40,718 bases of DNA from a virus, in IMG/VR virus record IMGVR_UViG_3300033145_001914, positions 1 through 40,718 of that record. One strand, given 5' to 3'. The notes beneath the pieces were generated by a model. That model did not search any database. It was not told where the DNA came from and saw only the letters and a list, made by a program, of their open reading frames with translations. This document shows, piece after piece, positions 30,240 through 36,606 of this stretch (positions are counted from its first letter, which is position 1; the number at the start of each line of letters is the position of its first letter). A program made the translations under genes and the position numbers.

Positions 30240-31052
30240 AAAATAAAAAGGCTTAATATATCCGGTATGCCCCATTATCACCATTGAATAAGGCTCTGTC
30301 ACAGACTTCTTGTCAAGTGTTCTTGCCACTGTCCAGAAATGAGCAAGAAACAATTTGACCATGTTATTCTTTGCTTTGTTATGCCTCCAGCCCTTTGAAA
30401 TATCCGGCTGACTCTTTTCATACTTAGCTTTTTCAGAAAGCAAAACAGCTTTATAAAGATGGTCTGGCTGTTGCTTATTAAAACTCTCTCCAATTAGAAA
30501 ACCAAGTCTCCGGCCATTTGTTGACCAATTTAACTGCTCTCCCTTCTTACGTTTTCGCATAGCACCATCTTGAATATCCCGTCCCATATATGCCCACCAT
30601 TTAGAGATATTCGGGAAGTCTTTATATCCAAGCATATAGTCGAGGTTGCCTTCACCTTTCACGCTCTTTTCGCATTTCGGGCACCAATAAGTTCTGTCTT
30701 TTTTCTCAAGAACCGTTACGCAATCTTTGCAAATGGGAATGTATTTATAATAATACAGCATTATCAATTCGGCTGCCATTACGTTACCGATTCCAGGGAC
30801 ATTTTTTAACCATAAATTCCATACGTCCCATGCCGGAAGTTCTTTGCCAATCAATCTTGAAATTCGGCCTTTGATTGTTTCAAGCCCTTCTTCTTTTTCT
30901 TCACCATGTAAAATCCTATCAAATTTCACAGGATGATCCCCTGGGAGCGACTGCAACCTGTTTTTTGTCGCTGCCATCATGTTTGTAAGTGATTCATACG
31001 TTCTAATCAAATAATTCAAATAAGCAATACTGTTTTTGTCTGCATTTGCCAT
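30219..31052 (-). CDS. helix-hairpin-helix protein resembling the IS110 transposase C-terminal domain
   Basis: The start is the ATG at 31050-31052 with AGGAGG upstream; 277 aa. Helical N-terminus, then a helix-hairpin-helix LKNVPGIGNVMAAELIMLY (about residues 88-106), a zinc ribbon CKDC...CPKC (about 112-135), KWWAYMGRD, and RRLGFLIGESFNKQQPD followed by a helical C-terminus. The P-G-I-G...A-x-x-L-I...Y-x-G...LR/LG-x-L order is like the C-terminal half of IS110-family transposases, but the N-terminal DEDD catalytic domain is absent. It may be a DNA-binding protein. Its 3' end runs into the tandem array. Confidence 0.65.
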   Translation of the reverse strand: MANADKNSIAYLNYLIRTYESLTNMMAATKNRLQSLPGDHPVKFDRILHGEEKEEGLETIKGRISRLIGKELPAWDVWNLWLKNVPGIGNVMAAELIMLYYYKYIPICKDCVTVLEKKDRTYWCPKCEKSVKGEGNLDYMLGYKDFPNISKWWAYMGRDIQDGAMRKRKKGEQLNWSTNGRRLGFLIGESFNKQQPDHLYKAVLLSEKAKYEKSQPDISKGWRHNKAKNNMVKLFLAHFWTVARTLDKKSVTEPYSMVIMGHTGYIKPFYFEEPEGI

Positions 31053-31121
31053 CTCGGCCTCCTTTTGTTTTGTTAAAAAATTGTTTGTCAAAAATTAATA
31101 GTTTTTTTCTTTATATTTTGT

Positions 31122-31151
31122 ATTATACAATATCTATTTTATTTTTAAAAA
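31122..31151 (-). promoter_or_regulatory. phage-type promoter before the helix-hairpin-helix gene
   Basis: TTTTTAAAAAT, a spacer ending GATATTG, then TATAAT on the minus strand, 70 nt before the ATG at 31052. Same class as the six other sites. Confidence 0.7.
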
Positions 31152-31230
31152 TACTTTGAAATTTAAGTTTTAACGGCATTTTTCAAGAAAAGGCATATCC
31201 AATATATATGTTTAGAAATGAACCCCTTTA

Positions 31231-31605
31231 TTAGACGGCAAAAGCCTTTGTAAAACCATGTTTCTTTTGATGTATATCTTTAGCCAGTCTTGCCTTTCCA
31301 AGTCTTAAGGCGAGTTCCGCTTTTCTTTCGTCACTCATTTTGAAATTTGGATTTTTTCCAAGGCGATATGGAAATAAAAGACAGCTTTTTGTTGAGCATT
31401 CCAGAACAGCTTGGGAACTGCCGCACATACAATGCAGGCAAAATTTCCTGATGATCTTTACAGACGGCCTGCCTTTGCCCTGCCTGTATTTAAAAAACAA
31501 GCAAGCTGTACCATCAAGAAGCTTATTACCCTTGCAATCCTCAATTTGATAACCTGTTCCAACACATTGAACACAATGCTTATGTATGGCTTCGCCCGGT
31601 GTCAT
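31231..31605 (-). CDS. Cys-rich conserved phage protein (putative zinc-binding)
   Basis: The start is the ATG at 31603-31605, with GGAGGGG 7 nt upstream; 124 aa. It has two similar Cys modules: HKHCVQCVGTGYQIEDCKG with CLFFKYRQGKGRPS, and KFCLHCMCGSSQAVLECSTK with CLLFPYRLGKNP. Such duplicated C-x-x-C...C...C-x-x-(F/Y)-x-Y-R-x-G-K modules form a conserved phage family that I cannot tie to a function. It probably binds two zinc ions. It follows the initiator-like gene. Confidence 0.7.
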   Translation of the reverse strand: MTPGEAIHKHCVQCVGTGYQIEDCKGNKLLDGTACLFFKYRQGKGRPSVKIIRKFCLHCMCGSSQAVLECSTKSCLLFPYRLGKNPNFKMSDERKAELALRLGKARLAKDIHQKKHGFTKAFAV

Positions 31606-31632
31606 TTTTAACCCCTCCATTTTGTATTTAAA

Positions 31633-32910
31633 TTAATCCCGTGATTCCCAGTCAGAATCATTGACCCATCCCCCACTTTTAATTTCAACTTTTACAGAAG
31701 CAAGTGAATCTTCCAGCTCCCTGACAAACATTTTGAATATTTTTGAATTGATATTCAAATTATCATCTTTCACACCCTTCATCCAGCCGCCCCACCATTC
31801 TGTAACGCAAATAGCAAAATACCAAACCAATCTTTTTAACGGGTTTATTCTGGATTGAACCATATTTAATCCGTAAAGACTGTAGTCAATTTTATCTGTC
31901 CATTCCTGCCACGTGACAAGAGCATTAAAAATCTTGATTTTATCTGGTTTATGATGAGGAAGCCAGATATCAGATTTTAGTAATTCTTGCGTATTAGCTT
32001 CAAACTCCCTTTGCCATTCATCCATTGATTTGTCGTTTTCATATTCATATCTATCTCTGGGAACAAATGTTTTAGGAATAAGCGGAAAACCGGATTCAGA
32101 TAATTGTTGGGGTTGTTGTTGAGGTTGAGTAGTTGTTTTGGAATTGTTTTTAAAATTATTGTTTAAGGGATTTGCTTCATCAACAAATTTATGCAATCCC
32201 CTTTGAAGGAAATCTTCCATCGTCCAGGTATAACTCCAAAGATAATCTGGAGAGTGTAAAACAGTTGCATAATTTTGGAAGGCCTTGAATATTTCTTCTT
32301 GGGTATAATCTTTTAATGCTTTTTTTATAGAGGTTTCTTTTTTGGATGTTATTTTTTTATGAATGATAATTTTATTTTTATTCCAATTTTCCAAAAAAGG
32401 AGTATATATATTATTTTCTATTTCATTACTTATTTCTTTATCTATTTTATTAAGAGAATTATTATAAGGCTCTTTGATTTTTTTAATAGGGGGTTTTGAT
32501 TTTTTTAAAATAACACCCCTATTAATTTTTTTATATACCTCTATTAACATCTCTTCATATTTTTTAAGATAATCTTTGTCAATAAAAATACGTCTGACCT
32601 GCATTCCATCTGCTCTTTGGGTTATAATGACCTTCAAAAAGCCAAAGTTTTTTAACGTAGATATTGCATTGGATACTGTTTGGCTTTTTAAATTAAGAAA
32701 ATTGGATAAATATCTATTACAAGCCCAACATCCATCTTCTGTGGCAGATAGATTATTTATGATCCCAAAAAGAATTTTTTCTGTGCTTGATAATCCAGAA
32801 TGAAATAAGACTTCAGCAGGGATTACAATATTTGGTAATCCGAATTCGTTTCGAGGAGTTCTATTTAAGGTGTCTTCTTCGTCTTGGCTCCGTTGTTTCT
32901 TCTTTGACAA
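31633..32910 (-). CDS. replication initiator / helicase-loader-like protein (winged helix, DnaD-like)
   Basis: The frame opens at a TTG (32908-32910) without a Shine-Dalgarno; about 425 aa. The N-terminus has a winged-helix pattern (PAEVLFHSGLSSTEKILFGI, NRYLSNFLNLKSQTVSNAIS, LKNFGFLKVIITQR). A Lys-rich linker follows, then a DnaD-like segment YTQEEIFKAFQNYATVLHSP with YLWSYTWTMEDFLQRG. A Gln-rich stretch (TTTQPQQQPQQLSE) precedes a C-terminal aromatic-rich region. This layout is that of phage primosome initiators that bring in the helicase. A strong AGGAGG/ATG at 32929 is in a different frame: one T too many at 32911-32914 would explain it. Confidence 0.7.
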   Translation of the reverse strand: MSKKKQRSQDEEDTLNRTPRNEFGLPNIVIPAEVLFHSGLSSTEKILFGIINNLSATEDGCWACNRYLSNFLNLKSQTVSNAISTLKNFGFLKVIITQRADGMQVRRIFIDKDYLKKYEEMLIEVYKKINRGVILKKSKPPIKKIKEPYNNSLNKIDKEISNEIENNIYTPFLENWNKNKIIIHKKITSKKETSIKKALKDYTQEEIFKAFQNYATVLHSPDYLWSYTWTMEDFLQRGLHKFVDEANPLNNNFKNNSKTTTQPQQQPQQLSESGFPLIPKTFVPRDRYEYENDKSMDEWQREFEANTQELLKSDIWLPHHKPDKIKIFNALVTWQEWTDKIDYSLYGLNMVQSRINPLKRLVWYFAICVTEWWGGWMKGVKDDNLNINSKIFKMFVRELEDSLASVKVEIKSGGWVNDSDWESRD

Positions 32911-32929
32911 AATGTTTTCTGTGTCTCAT
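32861..32929 (-). CDS. short upstream frame overlapping the initiator start
   Basis: An ATG at 32927-32929 sits 7 nt after AGGAGG, the best site in this area, but opens only 22 codons (MRHRKHFVKEETTEPRRRRH...) before a stop inside the initiator gene. It is either a translated leader peptide coupled to the initiator, or the true start of that gene with a one-base shift in a T run. The adjacent structured leader makes translational control plausible. Confidence 0.45.
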   Translation of the reverse strand: MRHRKHFVKEETTEPRRRRHLK

Positions 32930-32963
32930 TTAATACCTCCTATGACAAGGTTAAAAGATATTT

Positions 32964-33102
32964 GTTAATGTCCAGCAAGCGGTCATAGCACTTACTGGAC
33001 ATTAACAGAGTAGTTAATCGGTGTGGCAGATATTAACAGGATATCTGCCGGGGATCACCGACTTTGAAATTTGCGACTGAAGAGCGGCCAGGGACTTCAG
33101 TC
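32964..33102 (-). ncRNA. three-hairpin structured leader upstream of the initiator gene
   Basis: This lies in the 276-nt gene-free stretch 32930-33205. In minus-strand order: hairpin 1 at 33075-33102 (GACTGAAG/CTTCAGTC); hairpin 2 at 33019-33060, an outer CGGTG/CACCG around GGCAGATAT/ATATCTGCC; hairpin 3 at 32964-33006, 18 continuous pairs starting GTTAATGTCCAG with a 7-nt CTATGAC loop. It is locally far more GC-rich than the surroundings. It could be a regulatory leader or a separate small RNA. No known family recognised. Confidence 0.75.
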
Positions 33103-33131
33103 AAAACAATGGAGAAAAACACATTTTCAAT

Positions 33132-33160
33132 ATAATAAATAATAAAAAGTTAAAAATCAA
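33132..33160 (-). promoter_or_regulatory. sigma-70-like promoter for the three-hairpin leader
   Basis: TTGATT and TATTAT separated by 17 nt on the minus strand, about 30 nt before hairpin 1. It resembles the endonuclease-cassette promoters rather than the TTTTAAAAA type. Confidence 0.6.
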
Positions 33161-33205
33161 GAGAAAAATTAATTTATTTTTTGGAATCAAAAACTATAAT
33201 ATCTA

Positions 33206-34147
33206 TTATAAATATTTCTCAACGGTTTCAATAATAAAATTATCCCAAAATTTTCTATCGGCCTTTTTAGGCAAGGTACTTGTTTTTGACAGGGTTTCCA
33301 CATGAGACATAACTAACTCAAGTGTTGGGGCAACTATCCTTTTATAGTCAAACTCGCCCTGCTTTACTGCACGTAAAAATGGAGCCTTTTTCAGTGGAAA
33401 TGTTATTGTCCCATCTTGCAATAATTCCTGCACTTGGTATGCTGCTCTCAAAGCATGAGAAACAGCTTTCCAATCAATATTTTTATTTTCAGCAGCTTCT
33501 TTTGCCCTTTTGCCATACGTTTCATAAAACTTTGTTAGAATATCCAAAACATATCCAATCTTAGTTGTCTCTTGTATGATTTTCCCGCAAATCTGATATT
33601 GCCGAACACTATTTCTATTTGTTTCAATCATATATAAATGTTCTTCTGTTGGTAATTGGTTCCATATAGTCTTCATTTTTTCCGATTCATCACGTACACT
33701 CAAAAGTTTGATAACTTTGGCTGTAGCATTCAGACGACTTCCTTTAATTTCATATTTAGAAGCTTGCCGTTTTGCATATCCGATAAATGCTTTAAGATTT
33801 TTTGTATAAAACTTTTCTCTATTCTTAACAATCGCTTTCCATACGTCTGACGATTCTATTATCATATTGTCGGGAGCATGGAGCATATCTAATGCTACCG
33901 TTTGGCCTTCACAAGCTAATTTAATAAAATAATGTAAGGAATATATTTCTGTATCAACATCTTCAGAAGTATTTTTCTCGGCTCCTTGTTTTGTTGTACT
34001 ATTATAGCTTTTAGGAATATGCCCAAGAAATATCTGTTCTTTAGATGGCATAAAAATGCCTTTGAAATCTTTATCAGAATCAGACGTTGCCGTACCATAT
34101 AGATGCGAACCAAAAACCATTTTTACTATTGTTTTTTCAGCTTTCAT
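33206..34147 (-). CDS. nucleotidyltransferase-superfamily protein (YcgL-like)
   Basis: The 313-residue protein starts with the nucleotidyltransferase signature MVFGSHLYGTATSDSDKDFK (G-S-x-L-Y-G...D-S-D-x-D, about residues 10-29), followed by IFMPSKEQIFLG and a DVDTEIYSLHYFIKLACEG segment carrying the third acidic residue. The C-terminal half is helical. Such predicted nucleotidyltransferases occur in many phages; substrate unknown. GGAGA lies before the ATG. It is co-transcribed with the primase gene. Confidence 0.8.
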   Translation of the reverse strand: MKAEKTIVKMVFGSHLYGTATSDSDKDFKGIFMPSKEQIFLGHIPKSYNSTTKQGAEKNTSEDVDTEIYSLHYFIKLACEGQTVALDMLHAPDNMIIESSDVWKAIVKNREKFYTKNLKAFIGYAKRQASKYEIKGSRLNATAKVIKLLSVRDESEKMKTIWNQLPTEEHLYMIETNRNSVRQYQICGKIIQETTKIGYVLDILTKFYETYGKRAKEAAENKNIDWKAVSHALRAAYQVQELLQDGTITFPLKKAPFLRAVKQGEFDYKRIVAPTLELVMSHVETLSKTSTLPKKADRKFWDNFIIETVEKYL

Positions 34148-34165
34148 AATTTTTTCTCCTTTATT

Positions 34166-35071
34166 TTATAACCCAATTTCACCCATAAGTTTGTCTGCAA
34201 TATTTTGTGGTAAATCTCCCGGATCGATATCTGAAATCAGAAACGGCAAATTAATAACCTCAACAGGATTATTAAAAGCGCTTCCAATCAGAAAACCAAG
34301 TTCTCCTGCCTTCTCCTGTGCCTGTGGCTCGCCGTCAAACAGAATAAACACTTTGTCAAAATGTTTTGCAATCAATTGTGCTTGCAACTTTGTAAACGAA
34401 ATACCAAAGGTTGCCACTGTTCCAGGGCCTAAGCGCCATACATCTGTAATGCCTTCAACCACAATGCATTGTCTTTTTTGCGCTTGGTCTAAGCCATATA
34501 TGGTATGTTGATGTTGAACGATTTCCTCATCTTGGTTACAAGCAAGATATTTTTGTGGATGTTTATTGGTAATATCCCTGCATTGATAACTGACAAGGAT
34601 ATGATTTTGATAAATTGGAGCAAGAATTCGATTTTTATAAAATCCGATATGCCCTGTGGATAGCAAGCCCCATGTTGTGGCCAGTTTGTCAGGGTCAAAG
34701 TTTCTCTGTATTAAATATTTTTTTGCTCTGTTTGTTAATGATCCTGTATCAGAAGGAAATTTAATTTGAGAAGGGATGTTTTTTGGATCGTTATTCGGTC
34801 TAACAGTAGTAGAAACAGTAGAATATTTTTTTATTATGTCTTTGGCTATATTATAGTTTGTGCCCGTTAGAGCGGCGATTACTTTGGGCAATGGGTGAAA
34901 TCCACATCTATGACAGACACTATAAGCCTCATCAATATTTATCCCTAAGTGGAATCCAGCGTGACCGGTACAAAATGGGCACGGGAGGTTTGCCCATCCA
35001 TTTCTAAAATGTTTACCACTACGAGCATATTCGATATTATAATCATTGCAAAATCGTTGTGCGTCAAGCAT
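34166..35071 (-). CDS. dnaG: DnaG-type primase with zinc finger and Toprim domain
   Basis: The 301-residue protein has an N-terminal zinc module (LPCPFCTGHAGFHLGI ... YSVCHRCGFHPL), a middle primase region (RILAPIYQNHILVSYQCRDI) and a Toprim fold: CIVVEGITDVWRLG (catalytic Glu, about residue 210) and FILFDGEPQAQEKAG (D-x-E/D motif). It is shorter than bacterial DnaG and lacks the helicase-binding C-terminal domain, as in phage gp4/gp61-like primases. Its ATG overlaps the stop of the small membrane protein gene upstream. Confidence 0.85.
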   Translation of the reverse strand: MLDAQRFCNDYNIEYARSGKHFRNGWANLPCPFCTGHAGFHLGINIDEAYSVCHRCGFHPLPKVIAALTGTNYNIAKDIIKKYSTVSTTVRPNNDPKNIPSQIKFPSDTGSLTNRAKKYLIQRNFDPDKLATTWGLLSTGHIGFYKNRILAPIYQNHILVSYQCRDITNKHPQKYLACNQDEEIVQHQHTIYGLDQAQKRQCIVVEGITDVWRLGPGTVATFGISFTKLQAQLIAKHFDKVFILFDGEPQAQEKAGELGFLIGSAFNNPVEVINLPFLISDIDPGDLPQNIADKLMGEIGL

Positions 35072-35180
35072 CTCTGATTATCCTGATGAGCAATATCCCT
35101 ATACAAAGTAGAATTATTGGCAGCAGCCAAAATCTATTATCTGATATAGATTGAACAAAAGTTAAAAATATTTCCATCAT
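35064..35180 (-). CDS. tiny membrane protein
   Basis: A 38-residue frame between the gene at 35177-35434 and the primase, starting at an ATG 5 nt after AGGAGG and ending in an overlap with the primase ATG. It has one transmembrane helix (FWLLPIILLCIGILLIRII, residues 17-35). Ribosome binding site, overlaps on both sides and hydrophobic segment make it credible. Function unknown. Confidence 0.6.
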   Translation of the reverse strand: MMEIFLTFVQSISDNRFWLLPIILLCIGILLIRIIRDA

Positions 35181-35434
35181 GCTTTCCTCCTGAATTTTGG
35201 GGTATAAACCTCCCCGTTTTCGTTAATGCGTTTGCCGCCTCTGCCAATGACATCCGGGTTACTCATCCATGGCCGGTATCTAAAATCCCGCATCATTTTA
35301 ATTGCTGTATTAAAGGCATTGATTTCGTATTCTCTTTTGGTTGGTTGCGGGAGTTTAGTTTTGTCGGGTCTCAATGCCTCAAAGTTTGCATCTCCTATTT
35401 TCGGTCTTTTGTCATCAGATATCATGTCCGCCAT
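35177..35434 (-). CDS. hypothetical protein
   Basis: The 85-residue basic protein (DKRPKIGDANFEALRPDKTK ... GGKRINENGEVYTPKFRRKA) starts after a near-perfect AAGGAGG. It has a conserved-looking middle (MRDFRYRPWMSNPDVIGRGG). It directly follows the displaced 3' end of the helicase gene, so it was probably the original downstream neighbour of that helicase. Function unknown. Confidence 0.6.
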   Translation of the reverse strand: MADMISDDKRPKIGDANFEALRPDKTKLPQPTKREYEINAFNTAIKMMRDFRYRPWMSNPDVIGRGGKRINENGEVYTPKFRRKA

Positions 35435-35435
35435 T

Positions 35436-35690
35436 TTATCCTCCTTTTACTTTGCTGATTAATTCGGTAAGAACGCTGGTTGATTTGATTTCTTTACCAT
35501 CTAAAATTTGACTTAATACTTTTTGTTTTTTGCTGATGATTTCTGCAATAGATTCTTCAATTGTGTTGTTCGCGATAAGATAATAGATATTGACGCTGCT
35601 TGCATTTTGGCCGATTCTGTGGGGTCTGTCTTCAGCCTGTAAAACTTCTCCTGGAGACCTAAAGTTTATGTAGGATATACATTTTCCCAT
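35436..35690 (-). pseudogene. displaced original 3' end of the SNF2 helicase gene
   Basis: Starting within the HNH gene 4 end, this frame reads SPGEVLQAEDRPHRIGQ followed by NASSVNIYYLIANNTIEESI and an LSQILDGKEIKS tail, then stops. It matches the C-terminal 80 residues of the helicase at 36607-38586, with 65 bp identical at DNA level but a diverged tail. There is no ATPase domain and no credible start of its own. It looks like the original gene end left behind when HNH gene 4 and a substitute end entered. Confidence 0.8.
35587..35651. repeat. 65-bp direct repeat, remnant copy
   Basis: Identical to 36758-36822 over 65 bp. It encodes helicase motif VI (GEVLQAEDRPHRIGQNASSV). Sequences on both sides differ from the other copy at about the level expected of diverged homologues. 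Confidence 0.95.
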
Positions 35691-36523
35691 CGTGATTTTA
35701 TTTTTATATTTATTTGAGAGATGTTTTTATTTTTAATTACTTCTTGATAATAAGTTGTCCAATAATTACGATTTTTTTGTGTTTTTCCGTGACATCTTTT
35801 GCAAAGAGTGATTAAGTTACCTGGGTCATGATCTTGTTTGTCGTAGTTTATATGGTGTACGTCTAATAATTGATGCGGATTTTTACATTTTGGATTTTGA
35901 CATTTGTGGCTGTCTCTTGCCCTGATTTTTTCAATATACCAAGCAGCCCATCCAATAGCATATGGTTTGCTGTCAATCCCGCCCTGCCAATTAGATGCTT
36001 TTTCTCCGTTGTATTTTCCTTTAAGTGCATTACTCATTTTTTGTTTTGATTCTTTTGTATGGTGTTTATTTTTAAACGGGTTTGAATTGGTTTTAAAGTA
36101 TTTTTTTAAAGTTTGGGATATTTGCTGTTTTTGTTTTTCAGATATAATGACTTTTCCCTTTTTGGCCTTACTTATTTTTTGTTTTGTTTCTTCTGTATGT
36201 TTTCTTCCTTTGCCCGCTTTACTTATTTTTTGTTTTGTTTCTTCTGAGACTTTAAATCCTTTTTCTTTTTTTAGTTTTTCTCTTATAATTGCGGCCTTTC
36301 TCATTTTTTGTTTTGCTTCTCTTGTATGTTTTCTTCCTTTCCAAATCTTTGCTTTTGCTTTTCTCATTTCTTTGGTCATTATTTTTTTCATTGTTTCTGA
36401 AATTTTTTTTCTTTCACTTTCTGGTCTCTTTCTTCCCCTTGTATTATGTCCAGGAAGAAATTTAGCTGTTTTAGATTTAACTCTTTCCTTACACCCACAT
36501 AGACAAAATTGAAAGTTATTCAT
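35666..36523 (-). CDS. HNH homing endonuclease with NUMOD3-like repeats (helicase 3' insertion)
   Basis: The 285-residue protein begins with a C-x-C-G-C module (FCLCGCKERVKSKTAKFLPG), then about six basic repeats of the NUMOD3 kind (KGRKHTREAKQKMRKA, KGRKHTEETKQKISKA, KGKVIISEKQKQQISQ), a NWQGGIDSKPYAIGW segment and an HNH domain (CQNPKCKN, LLDVHHINYDKQDHDP, NLITLCKRCHGKT). GAGGAG precedes the ATG. Unlike cassettes 1-3 it lacks the 67-nt leader. It separates the helicase gene from its displaced 3' end. Confidence 0.88.
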   Translation of the reverse strand: MNNFQFCLCGCKERVKSKTAKFLPGHNTRGRKRPESERKKISETMKKIMTKEMRKAKAKIWKGRKHTREAKQKMRKAAIIREKLKKEKGFKVSEETKQKISKAGKGRKHTEETKQKISKAKKGKVIISEKQKQQISQTLKKYFKTNSNPFKNKHHTKESKQKMSNALKGKYNGEKASNWQGGIDSKPYAIGWAAWYIEKIRARDSHKCQNPKCKNPHQLLDVHHINYDKQDHDPGNLITLCKRCHGKTQKNRNYWTTYYQEVIKNKNISQINIKIKSRWENVYPT

Positions 36524-36558
36524 TTTTGATTTCTCCTCTTAAAATATTAATAATAATA

Positions 36559-36587
36559 TAGATATAATATTTCAAGAGAAATGTCAA
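36559..36587 (-). promoter_or_regulatory. possible promoter before HNH gene 4
   Basis: TTGACA lies on the minus strand at 36582-36587 in the gap after the helicase stop. Downstream AT-rich sequence offers only imperfect -10 boxes at 15-17 nt spacing (TATATC or TATCTA). Confidence 0.35.
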
Positions 36588-36606
36588 GCCCTATCTTCTG
36601 CTTGAA

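Noticed and set aside
29941-30246. Plus-strand protein with RFH...SSQ 12-residue repeats
   Set aside because: It is the antisense reading of the 36-bp array; its start lies inside the opposite-strand gene at 29725-29988 and it has no ribosome binding site.
33206-34147. RNA ligase or CCA-adding enzyme that would process the interrupted tRNAs
   Set aside because: The nucleotidyltransferase signature is present, but no ligase lysine motif or CCA-enzyme head/neck motif is seen, so the link to the tRNAs is not supported.
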